Source of the DNA: Homalodisca vitripennis | Lineage: Eukaryota; Arthropoda; Insecta; Hemiptera; Cicadellidae | Direction: 5' to 3' | DNA: 64,000 bases | Assembly: GCF_021130785.1 (NCBI RefSeq) | Contig: NC_060207.1 | Location: 102,899,001 to 102,963,000 of the forward strand | Shown: piece by piece, positions 10,690-21,292 of the stretch | How positions within the stretch are numbered: the first letter of the stretch is position 1 | How the letters are laid out: every line of letters starts with the position of its first letter | The notes under the pieces: model-generated | Seen by the model: only the letters and a program-made list of their open reading frames with translations | Told to the model about the DNA's origin: nothing | Databases searched by the model: none | Translations under genes and position numbers: made by a program

Positions 10690-12740
10690 CAATCCTATTT
10701 CTATAACAAACTCTTTCAATAACTTAGAAATAAATTATAAAAAAATAAAATAATCCTGATGATTTATCTCTTTTGTTTGGATTCAGGCAGTTTCTAATAT
10801 TACTGTGCATTGTATTCTTGGAAGAGTAATTCACTGAATAGACAAGGCTACATCAGTGAGTTTATTCAATCTTCCTACAGCAATGGAAAGTTTCTGAGTG
10901 TGGACAAAGACAGTTTGAGCCACTTCGTTCCCTTTCCTACATTCTTAAGTGTTAACCCATTGCGGATCAACGACGTGAGGGTGACGCGGAGCGAGGCGTG
11001 GACCAAAAGCACAATGACGTGACCCTCACGCGGATGACGTGGTACGGATGACTCTTTTGTTTTGAACGCTTATCGCTGTTATAAGCCTCGGAGATATATA
11101 TAGTCTGTTTTCCTGGACTGGCTTCCTATCTTATCTCTGGTAATCGTCCACAAATACTCCCCTCGTTATCGGTCAATAACGTTATTATTTGCGACAAATT
11201 GTTTGTCTGAGGCTTACAGTCGTGGCGTTCGATTTTCCTTTGCCTCGTGTGCGTGTACGTAAATAACATGGGTGACAATTTACGATCATCTGAATTAGAT
11301 AGACTATTATTAGAAAGTGGAAGTGATGAAAGTGATATCGATAGTGTTATTGAGGATGGAAACGGTTCTATCACGCATATTTGTCCACGTTTTCATAATT
11401 ACACGGATACTAATGTTGACAGAGACGAGCAGGCTAGTGACCATGATTCAGATGTTCAGACTATTTCAGTTGTTTCTTGAAGTGACAGTTTTATTAGAAC
11501 ATTTTTTTATTGTGTAAAAATTTGATCCGTCCTACATCAAGCAACTACAACACGCAAAAAACGTAAGTAAAAATGTTACGTACCTGTATATTTACATTGA
11601 ATATACCTACTTGTCTAATATGATCTGTATAATGTTTATATAACATAAATAACAACATAAACAAACAAAACATGTATAATTAGCAAGCGCGCTAAGCAGG
11701 CAGGTAGGCGTGCAAACACTGCGGGTGCTGCGTTGTAATATGGATTAATTCGTACTCTAAGGCCCGCGTGCGTGCCGTTTTCACGATCAGCAATGGGTTA
11801 AGGCTTCAACATAGTATAGTTTTATTTAATTACATTCCAATTTTCAATGCTACAGCCAGAGAAAGTTGCAATATATTTTTATTATTAATAAAACAATAAC
11901 ATATTCACAGATATGTAATTATTTTTAATGAAATCTACTTGAAAGCTCTATCAGTATTTCAATAACTTAAAAATAAATAATAAAAAAATAAAATAATCCT
12001 GATGATTAATCTCTTTTGTTTGGATTCAGGCAGTTTCTAATATTACTGTGCATGTATTCTTGGAAGAGTAATTCACTGAATAGACAAGGCTACATCAGTG
12101 AGTTTATTCAATCTTCCTACAGCAATGGAAAGTTTCTGAGTGGACAAAGACAATTTGAGCCACTTCGTTCCCTTTCCTACATTCTTAAATGTTAAGGCTT
12201 CAACGTAGTATAGTTTTATTTAATTACATTTAAATTTTCAATGCTACAGCTAGAGAAAGTTGCAATATATATTTTTATTATTAATAAAACAATAACATAT
12301 TCACAGATCTGTAATTATTTTTAATGAAATCTACTTGAAAGCTCTATCAGTATTTCAATAACTTAAAAATAAATAATAAAAAAATAAAATAATCCTGATG
12401 ATTTATCTCTTTTGTTTGGATTCAGGCAGTTTCTAATATTACTGTGCATGTATTCTTGGAAGAGTAATTCACTGAATAGACAAGGCTACATCAGTGAGTT
12501 TATTCAATCTTCCTACAGCAATGGAAAGTTTCTGAGTGGACAAAGACAATTTGAGCCACTTCGTTCCCTTTCCTACATTCTTAAATGTTAAGGCTTCAAC
12601 GTAGTATAGTTTTATTTAATTACATTTAAATTTTCAATGCTACAGCCAGAGAAAGTTGCAATATATTTTTATTATTAATAAAACAATAACATATTTACAG
12701 CTTTGTAGTTATTTGTAATAAATCTACTTGAAAGCTCTAT
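10690..12740 (+). repeat. Three tandem copies of a 396-bp unit with an exon-like core
   Basis: The marker caaggctacatcagtgag occurs at 10843, 12085 and 12481. Copies 2 and 3 are 396 bp apart. Copies 1 and 2 are 1242 bp apart, which is 396 plus 846, the exact length of the TTAA element at 10956 with one TTAA. Each unit contains a pyrimidine tract, ttcctacag, then a core related to 3551-3628. Copy 1 keeps the reading frame of the 3551 copy (GKFLSVDKDSLSHFVPFPT). Copies 2 and 3 lack two bases (gtgtgg to gtgg), which changes the frame. Confidence 0.75.
10956..11797 (+). mobile_element. piggyBac-like deletion derivative, 842 bp, CCCATTG family
   Basis: TTAA lies at 10952-10955 and 11798-11801. 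The termini are CCCATTGCGGATCA and GATCAGCAATGGG. Inside, ATGGGTGACAATTTACG at 11268 starts a short acidic ORF (MGDNLRSSELDRLLLESGSD) to 11480, like the acidic N-terminus of piggyBac-type transposases. The rest of the gene is gone. Near the left end a short inverted pair (gtgagggtgacg and cgtgaccctcac) may be a transposase site. Confidence 0.8.
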
Positions 12741-13227
12741 CAGTCCTTTTGTTATATATAAATACCCTATACCCAACTCCATAAACTTTTCTTTTAACAT
12801 TTGAATCTATGGATAGTTAAACTACAATTTTGTGAATGGAAGGGTATATAATTATTCAAACTATTATATGTATAAGAAGTTAATAAAATAGAAAATTTAA
12901 TTTTTTTCAATGATTTGTTAAAAGTTTGTGACTATATATTGCAATAGAAAATGTTGCTAATAATTTTTCAAGCTATGTAAAACATGAATTCTCTTCAATT
13001 TGCACTTTGCATAGTAACAATGAGGAGTTCAATTTCATAGTTGGAGGGATATTGTTCAAAAAATACATTTTTGCATTAGAAATATTTAAAATATATGAGT
13101 TTGAAAGAGTGAAATTAAGAACAGAGATTAAAGTTGTTGGCGAAACTGAGCCTTTTCTTTACTTTTGAAAATGTATAACTTTGCTCTGAGTCAAATATGA
13201 AAGTTAGAATTCCTATACTACTTTAGT

Positions 13228-13275
<48 letters not shown>

Positions 13276-13438
13276 CATGTGCAAAAGTCAGACTTTTATA
13301 CCATAGCCTACCAGAGATATAGGGCTTCAAAGTTTAAAAAATAACAAAAATGTATTAAAAACACTCAGTCGAAACTAAGGAAGCATGTATTACATAAGGC
13401 TAAAACTCTATTTTATGTTTGTAAACTATGCTATTTAA
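12741..13438. other. Intron sequence with an (AT)n microsatellite
   Basis: About 40 bp of alternating AT lie at 13230-13271. Otherwise it is AT-rich sequence without recognisable features. Confidence 0.7.
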
Positions 13439-14885
13439 GGGGAGAACATCGCTAAAAAATGGATTTTTTTTTATTTTACTGAAAAATTCTTGGATTCTTC
13501 CTGAAAATGGCAATATATAACACTTGGTATTTTAAACCACGGAAGATCTTGGTAAAAATGAAAATATATTATGTGTTCAAGTGTTTTAGCGCATTTTCTG
13601 TAGAGAAATCGTTCCAGAACTCATACTTCTGTATTCATTCTCATACATATTTTATTTCCTGGTGTTATTTTTATACTCTGCAGTTTTATGAGATACTGTA
13701 CTGTCACCAGCTGCAGCTGTATTGTAGTCTTGGAAAGTTTTATGTTTATATATTATGTGCAGTAGTTTGTTTACAAACAGTTTCAAGTGGTTGTGAAGTT
13801 TGACCTTATTAGTTATAATCAGTTTTGTATTTCAATATGCCTAAATGACCAAGTTATACTAAAAGAAGAACCTTCAGAGGGAATAAATATACTAAACAAA
13901 CAACATTAGACATTAGAAGTAATGAAACTGCTGAGTCTAGCATTAGCTCAACTCTAGGTTATGGAAATCCTAGGCCTAGTTTTGAAAGTGCATCAAAGAA
14001 AAAACTTTCCTATTTGAATAAGCCTAGTAAAGAAATTGAAGACATATATCAATCAAATGTTTTAAATATTATTGTTGATGTAAATACACTAAGTACTCTC
14101 AATACCTTATGTAAATGCAAACATTGTGACTCTATTGGCAATTTAAAATTTTCTGAAGACTCGAGTAAAAGAAAAGGTATTGTTTCAAGTCTTATTATGC
14201 ACAAACTGTGCTAATAAAGTATCAAAAGACACATCAGAAAAGAAAAACAAACTCTACAAACTAAATACTAGGTTTGTTTATGGCCTACGTTGCATAGGAG
14301 TACGCCTAGCTGGTGCGAAAAATTTGTGCTATATTAAATGTACGTCCTCTAAGCTAGTCTAGAGGCTACAAATGAGATGAGGGTGAAAAAAAGACAATGT
14401 AAAAGGAAGCTGGAAGATGCAGAGAACCAAGGGACCAGCCACTATGGTGCTGGAGCATTCTAAATTTATTTGTAGGTCTTTTTACATATGATCAACTACT
14501 ATGTTTATTTCAATTGCTGTTTTCCGAAAATTGTGTTTGTTGAACTTATGTACCTGTAGCTCAGCTATTGTTTAAGTTAGAAAGATGAAATTTTGTATAC
14601 TATCCCAAGGTACTGTTTAGCTTATCTGGTAGTAAAATCATGACTATATCTTACATATTTACTGAAATAAATAATAAAAATATAATGCAATGTTATTGCG
14701 TTATTGATAATGCAATAAAATTGTTTCTATTGCTCTAAAATGTTTCAATCTACTACAGGCTCATCTACTAACATACCAGAACATACTGTAAAAATTGTAT
14801 TGTAATATCTTTACTGGTTATAGAACTGCAGGTACACGAAGTTAGTAAAAGTTCTCATATATTAAGCATAGGCGACGTTCTCCCC
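13439..14885 (+). mobile_element. Kolobok-like DNA transposon, internally deleted
   Basis: It is flanked by TTAA (13435-13438 and 14886-14889). The termini are GGGGAGAACATCGC and the complement of GGGGAGAACGTCGC. TTAA targets are known for piggyBac and Kolobok. The termini are unlike all piggyBac-type elements in this window, and the coding remnant resembles the arthropod 'Mutator-like transposase domain' proteins, which I associate with Kolobok. The class is therefore inference. Confidence 0.6.
13838..14463 (+). pseudogene. Kolobok/Mutator-domain transposase remnant
   Basis: From ATG at 13838 the frame reads MPK, a stop, then a Lys/Arg-rich start (TKRRTFRGNKYTKQ). It continues with a Cys-containing block (LCKCKHCDSIGNLKFSED), and in a second frame VLLCTNCANKVSKDT and RFVYGLRCIGVRLAGAKNL. 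Without a clear middle part it jumps to a charged tail (MRVKKRQCKRKLEDAEN) ending YGAGAF and a stop at 14461. The CxxC pairs look like an N-terminal zinc-binding region. At least one stop, one frameshift and one large internal deletion make it inactive. Confidence 0.55.
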
Positions 14886-15719
14886 TTAACTGATAAATTT
14901 GAACTGCAATAAATCACCCCTTCTTCGTTGTTTATCGTTCCAAAAAGTAATATTTTTTAATTTTTAACACCAAACTTTGGAGGCTATTTTGGGTATAAAT
15001 CTTTGCATTTAGAGCTATAAAGAAGATAAGGTTTGAGAGCTCCAGCATAATCCAATCCAGAGATCAATCTATTTAAAGCTAATATCTGCAAAAATTTGGC
15101 GATCTGCAAATATCGCCGGATTCCCGAGAACAAAAATAGCCACCACGCATATACAGTAAAAGATAAAATTGTTAAAAATCATTTTTGAACCTCTTACTGG
15201 ATTACTTCATGTGGATTGACCCAGTTATATTACTATTAGAGGCTTAAAATGTTTAATAGAAGGAAGAGAGAACACAGCAGCGGACGCTATTCTGAACAAG
15301 GACATTTTGTTCAAAGCACATTTGTTTAATATTTTGAACATATGTTTTTTGTAGTGTATGTACTGTTCTGAAATTATACATATTGTTGTAAAAAAACATT
15401 TGAAATTTGATTATTTCAAAAAAATTTACAATGTATTGTTTTTGGAAAAATGAAATCTATATTTTAAAATCACATACATAGTAAGTAGTTTTTACAAACT
15501 TAGTTATATATTTTTCTGAAGAAAGTAGGTCTATGTATACAATATATTTTTTACCAAACATTTTACTTTTAACTTTTTTTGTATAAGCATGCAAATTTTA
15601 TAAAAAAAGAGCAATAATGCAGTGAATGGCTAGAGCATTAAGAGATCTTAAGTAAACTGTGATGGACCAAACAGTTTGATTAGTTTGGTATACTACAAAA
15701 AAAAGTAGAAAGAGGATTA
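14886..15719. other. AT-rich intron sequence
   Basis: No coding, repeat or RNA feature was recognised. Confidence 0.5.
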
Positions 15720-16290
15720 TTGTTACAATGCCCATTATGCTCTTGAATTAATTATGATCTAATTGTCTAGGGTGGTGCTTCCTTATCATAAGAAATATTT
15801 CTAGTAAAAAAAAGGCTGCAAGAGATATAGCAGGAGCTACTAAACTTGAACATTGTAGATAATTATTTAGAAACCTCAGAATTAATACTTTGTATACCCT
15901 CTACATTATTGAATGTTTGTTATATTTAAAAAAAAGTATCCTGAGCCAGTTCAATTAAGAAATGAAATATATTCTTATAATACTAGGGTTAGTTGTCTTG
16001 TTGATGTGCCATCCCATAGGTTAAACAAAAGTGTTAAAAGTAATTTGCTCATGTCTTGCAAGTTATTCAATAAAATTCTTCTAACTGTAAGGCAGTTAGT
16101 TACATTAAGTTTAAGAACAAGATTAGTCCATTATTTCTTAAACAAGCATTTTACTCAATAAGTCTGTTTATATCTGAACAATGGACTTAATTAAGAAGAC
16201 TTCTTATCATAAATCCCAATGTTGCCTGTTATTGTGACTTGCCTTATACATTTGTAATGAAATGTCTCTTTGATGAATAAATATTCTATT
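15720..16290 (+). mobile_element. 3' end of a Jockey/CR1-type LINE
   Basis: Several frames together read as the C-terminal end of a LINE ORF2: KKAARDIAGATKLEHCR, then LFRNLRINTLYTLYIIECLL, then PEPVQLRNEIYSYNTR and VPSHRLNKSVKSNLLMSCK. This is the tail that follows the reverse transcriptase in this supergroup. The 3' UTR ends near gaataaatattctattcta. It has stops and frameshifts; the 5' part is missing and the left limit is approximate. Confidence 0.65.
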
Positions 16291-16718
16291 CTAATTGTCT
16301 GATTAAGTTTGCATTGTAAATGGGGATTAGTAATTAATAATATTCCATACCATCATAAAGTACATCCCGTGGTCAATGAAATTGATATGTTAGAAGAATT
16401 TGGTTGGCTAGAACTTGAAGTCAAATTTAATTGAAATATAACCTTGCTCACCTGATTGGTCCAAAGTTCATTTCCCTTCTCATGCCTGTATTTAGTAAAA
16501 ATTAAGTTTATAAAGGAATATTTAGTAAGTATTTAGTAAATATAAAGTAAATTAAGGAATATTAAAAAAAGGTGTTATAAGAAAAATTAGCTTATGGAAA
16601 AAATTGACATTAAAAAAAGCACAAGAAATAGCTTTGTTGACTGTTAACGTTTTAAAATTCCAGCTGAATTTCTGAATGAACAGAACACAAAATACAGCTA
16701 ACATTATTATTTGTGTAG

Positions 16719-16990
16719 GCAACCAGTGTAGATGGCAGTAATGGACTTCAGCAGTACAGCTGTTACGTGTGTGGTGCACTAAATTCACGTGCTGCCATGG
16801 AGTGGTTGTCCACAGAGGCAGAGGGCATGAACTCGCACGCCATGCATTTCCCCTGTCTGCGAAATCTGAGGACAGAGAATGGCCGGGTAGACTCGTGGGG
16901 TCGTGTGCTGACTTGTGTCAAGTGCAGTGGACACCTGGCACGCCAGTGGGAGACCATGGAGGCTGACAGAATTCCCCTTGAGAGGCGAAG
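16719..16990 (+). CDS. GSE1: GSE1-like exon with complete CxxC module 1
   Basis: The exon starts after ttatttgtgtag and ends CGAAG|GTATTA, entering in phase 0 and leaving after two bases of a codon. It encodes 90 residues plus two bases. It carries [12 protein letters not shown] near the start (codons from 16761), an FPC in the middle and [14 protein letters not shown] near the end. This is a whole module of two CxxC pairs about 55 residues apart, with an aromatic QW after the second. Four Cys at this spacing suggest a zinc ribbon; zinc binding is inference. The adenine needed to complete the last Arg codon is the first base of the exon at 28555. Confidence 0.75.
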
Positions 16991-17680
16991 GTATTATACG
17001 TTAATCTTGGATGTTTTCGTGTGTTGTATGTCTTAAAAATTAAAGAAGGTTTGGATGTACAGTTAACTACAGTTATAGTAATAATGTAACACAGTAAAAC
17101 AAAACTCAACGCATATTTTCCACTCCTACTTTCTTTTTTTATGTGTAATATTAATTCCCTTTATCTATATATTTCCTTGGACTTGGTATTTATAAATACT
17201 AAAAATTACTTATCAACATTAGGAAATTAGATATAATTTCATATTTATTTTGATAAGGAACACGAAACTTTTTAGTGACTGTCTTGTCCTTTTATGAATG
17301 TAAAGGTGTTTGCCACACAAATTATCTTTAGTGTTCTGCGTACAGAATCGATCCAATGTTGGGAAACAGATAATACATTTTTGTCCTAGACTACTGTCTA
17401 CATTATTTTTTTCTTTCAAATCATTTTAATCTTTGAACTAGTAATCTCTGCAGTAGTGTAGCTATTATAGTATTCAAATTTTCAGTTTCAAGTTTTAGCT
17501 TGTTTCAGTTCTTTCAAAAGAATTTGTGTTTGAAAATCTAGGTTGGTGTTATTACTGAATAAAGCCAGATTTGTAACAATTAGTTGTTTTTTTTTTGTAT
17601 CAGTCAAAATGTCCTTTTCAATTATGCTTTGTTCAAGCTCTATGAATCTATCTGTAAGAACACCTAAATTGGTAGTTTAA
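16991..17680. other. Start of intron 2, no feature seen
   Basis: AT-rich sequence between the exon ending at 16990 and the TTAA of the piggyBac-like element. Nothing recognised. Confidence 0.5.
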
Positions 17681-18510
17681 CCCTTTCGCTGTCACAGTAA
17701 TTTGGCTGATTCGTGTCGAAAAACGCTGCGCGTAGTTTGCAGATGTTGCCGTAAACCGCTGGCACTGTATCGCATGTTACTCCCCAAAACTGCCGCGGCC
17801 GATATTGACAAATTGTAAGGGTTTAGTAAAACGTCAATAAATCTGTCAAAAATTGAGATATCTGCGTAATTTTTGTTTTGTTTTGTAGACAATAAAATTC
17901 TCCGTAATACTACATATTGTGAATCAATAATAAAACAAAACTGTTTTTTTAATCTTAATTTTTTCATTTTTAACTTTGAAATTTTTGTAAATTAGTATTT
18001 TTAAAATTAGATCAAATATTTTTTTATATTTTTTCTATTATTAGTTTAATGGGTTTTATTGAAGAATATTATGTTAACAACATTTCCTGCAAATTTCAGG
18101 TAAAGAAAACTAGAAATAAATTTTGTATAGCACTTTAATTAAAATAACACATATTTTTACAAAGTATAAGCATAGGAGAAATACTAAATGTTTACACATT
18201 TTTTACATAATAATCTTCAAGAAATCTTATACAAAAGGTTGAAATAATCATAGTAACACTAAATAAATTAAATATACCTAGTAAAAATGAGTTTTATAAT
18301 GTAATTTTGTAGTAATAATAAATTACATATTATGACTTATCTTATAAATGCTTGCTGTACTGTAAAAGCTTGGCACAAACAAACAAAAGATTTTTCCACA
18401 CAAAAAGAAACAAATATTCTAAATTGCACACTCTATATACATGATATGCATTTATAATTTTTTTTTAAGTCTACACAACATGTGGAAAACCAAGTGGCAT
18501 ATCTTACCAA

Positions 18511-20595
18511 TTAATGTTTGCACTGGTGCTGCGATAGGCAGTCAAGGTGGCAGCCAAGCTTGCACGCTACGCAGATGGTTTTGGTCCTCCTCCTTTTATT
18601 TTCAGGATTGTTTTTTCCGCTGCACACAGAGCAGATTTTTTTCTTTTGTTCCTTCCAACTTCGTCACACCTGTTTTATATGAAGTTTGTGGGCCATCACC
18701 TCTTCCATCAACATCTTGTGCAGGGATTTTGTTATCAAACCAGTCCTGTGGTAGGTCTTCAATGATGGAAATAATAAATTGCAGTCTTGAAAAAGGTTTG
18801 TTTGTATTTAACTTATAAATAACATAGGAGAAGCATTCTTCCAAAATATTGAAGATCACCTTTTTCCAATGCTTTATTGTTTTCCTCTCATCGAGATACG
18901 TGTATAACATCTGTTCTGCCCCATCAATACCTCCCATTCCATGATTATATTGGTATACAGTTTGTGGTTTGCTTTTAATTAAAATTCGACCACTTCTTCT
19001 GATTGTATACGATACGTTTTTAGCCTCACAGTTTGATGAAAGTAAAATGAATTGATTTTTATCAGTGGGTTTTTCCCGCATAGCCATCATTAGAATAGGT
19101 CCCTTCCTAACATAGGTTTGTTGACCTACTTTATATTTACCTAATAAATTCTTAGGCATTCCTTGTCTGTTTAATCTGACGGTGCCTGTAACCCAAGTTG
19201 AGTTGGCATACAGGTATTTGGCTAGTCTTTTTGTAGTGAAAAGGTTATCCAAGAAAAGATGATAACCTTTTTGAAAGAAGTTTCCCATCCGCATTAGTTT
19301 GTCCACAACAGCATACCCCTGACCAAACCTTTGTATCTGCTGCCTGTCTGCTTCATCCTGATATACAGCTCCTTTGCAGCAAAAAAACTGCAGGCAATAA
19401 TTTGTCACTGCATCGCACAGTACCCAAAGTTTCACTCCCCAACGGTGATGTTTTTTTTTTGGAATGTGCTGTGTAAGAGCAACTCTTTTCTTTGTTCCAA
19501 CGAGTGACTCGTCTATAGAGAGCTTCTGGAAAGGTGTGTAATGAAGTTTAAACAATCTATTTGCGTGATCAACCAGATATTGAAACCGACCACAAGGATC
19601 ATATTCTGGAGATCTGTGGGGATCCAATGTTTCTATGTCGACTAAATGGAAAAATTTTAGTATTAATTCAAACCTGTTCCTGCTGAACATCTTCCGGAAC
19701 CATGGGCACTCTTGAGAAGGTGAGGTAAACCAATAACTGTGGATTGTAGGTTTTTGACTTATCCCCATATTGGTGATAACAGCTAGGAAGCCTTTTTTTT
19801 AATTCATCAATTGTTAGATTTACCCACTGTTTTATGCGGCTCTTTGGAGACAAGTTTTGGTGGGCTTGAAGATAGGCCTGTGCGTACTTGTTTGTTTCCC
19901 TTACTATTCAACAAAATTTCCGTTAAGAACAAATAAAAATACAATATTGGCTTTGAATTTCTTGGTGGACAGTGTTTAGGTCCAGACATTTCAGAAAAAT
20001 CAAAGTTGTGCTGATGACCAGGATCGTTATCATTTACGATGTCTTCCCAATCACTACTTTCGGGGCTGGAAGGATCAGGGTCTACTCTAGGCCTATTAGT
20101 TGATCCTCTTCTGCCCATAGGCCTACCTCTTCGCCCTCCTCTACCTCTAGGCCTTCGAGTGTCAAGGCTAGTATCCTCATCAGAACTATCTGAAGGACCA
20201 ATGTTTCCCAATGAACCTGGAATATGTTGTGGGGTAGGCCTAATCAAACTTGAACTGGTTAATTCAGGCTCATTTGGTAAACCGTCATCTGAACTTGCAT
20301 CAGGGGAATCTTGAATACCGGAATCTAGGGTCAATATGTGTTCCGGACGTGCTTGGTTCATTCAAGTCAAGTCAAGTCGCCTAACTGGAAAAAAGAAACG
20401 TGGTTTTCTTTGAGGGATGGGATCGTAATTAGGGTCCTCGTCAGTGTCATCAACTACATCCGAAGATGAACTATCTCTCAAAGACCCGGAATCACTATCC
20501 TCGTCAATAAACTTCACTCCAGTGGACATTACCTCAGTAATAAGTGTTCCTTCACTCACTGAAGAATCCTCACGTTTTCGTTTTTGTTCCATCAC
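18511..20595 (-). pseudogene. piggyBac-like transposase (PGBD type), broken
   Basis: From ATG at 20595: acidic, Ser-rich N-terminus (MMEQKRKREDSSVSEG), then one in-frame TGA at 20362-20364 inside three direct acttg repeats, then more acidic sequence and an Arg/Gly-rich patch (RRPRGRGGRRGRP). A frameshift near 19850-19970 leads into the core domain (18602-19853). Catalytic positions are LSIDESLVGTKK, YHLFLDNLFTTKRL and NHGMGGIDGAEQM. The fourth Asp of piggyBac (GGVDxxDQ) is Glu here. After another frameshift near 18610 comes the C-terminal Cys-rich finger (CSVC, CVACKLGCHLDC), with a stop at 18511. Full length would be close to 690 residues, normal for the family. Confidence 0.85.
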
Positions 20596-20943
20596 TATGT
20601 AGTTTGTTGATCACTTTCACTATAAAAGTAATTTTAATACTTCACTACAAATACAAAAATAGTAGCCACAATAAAACAAACTTGCAAACTTGAAAGGTTA
20701 CAGTACAAACTGTAAACAACAACAGACTGAAACCATTAAGTTTATGGGTTGACAGAAACATCAAACAGCTGATGTCTGCCACAGCTGACTAAATCCTGTT
20801 TCATTGTTCGTATTCCGTAACATACACTATTCATAGATTATACTTGATGGTTTTTCACATTGAATGCCTCTTTTTCTTTCGCCACATGTGTAATAATGAC
20901 TTGTGATCACTATAGTAACGGAAAAATAAAATTATAACTAAAA

Positions 20944-21090
20944 GCCGATGACATCGGCTCATGGCGATTTTCAGTCTAAGGGCGTGGGCCGATGTCATCG
21001 GCCCTTGGCGATTTTGAGTAGACATATGCGGGCCGATGACATCGGCTCTTGGCGTTTTTATGATCAAACTGCAGAGCCGATGACATCGGC
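20944..21090. repeat. Four 15-bp palindromes at exact 44-bp spacing
   Basis: GCCGATGACATCGGC occurs at 20944-20958, 21032-21046 and 21076-21090. Its complement form with central T (GCCGATGTCATCGGC) is at 20988-21002. Starts are 44 bp apart throughout. Each is followed by (c/t)ttggc or catggc, and two by gcgattttSag. They lie directly inside the right terminus of the piggyBac-like element, so they are probably transposase binding sites (inference). Confidence 0.85.
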
Positions 21091-21292
21091 TCTTGGCAGT
21101 GAAAGGGTTTTAAGTCATGTCGATGGGTGTGTTTACAGTCTTGTCACTCTGTACAGTATTGAACCACAAACACTGATATCAAAAGTAATCTGAAATTCCG
21201 CTTTGTGATTCTTGTTAGCTAGAAGTTGAGCTCTCAATTCTTTTATTTAATGTACTTCTACACTTATTCGACATTGTATTTGTAGCTTTATA

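Larger units (their letters stand above)
17681..21107 (-). mobile_element. Nearly full-length piggyBac-like transposon, 3.4 kb
   Basis: TTAA lies at 17677-17680. The termini are CCCTTTCGCTGTCA and TGGCAGTGAAAGGG, then TT and TTAA at 21110-21113. The two extra T at the right edge are odd and may be a small change after insertion. It carries a transposase pseudogene on the minus strand, long AT-rich flanking parts, and four evenly spaced palindromes next to the right end. It is the only TTAA element here with a recognisable catalytic domain. Confidence 0.85.

Noticed and set aside
13507..13803. 98-codon frame, aromatic and Cys-rich
   Set aside because: It lies in the non-coding left part of the Kolobok-like element, has AT-driven composition and no family resemblance.
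20039..20314. 91-codon + strand frame
   Set aside because: It is the opposite strand of the acidic transposase N-terminus of the 17681 element.
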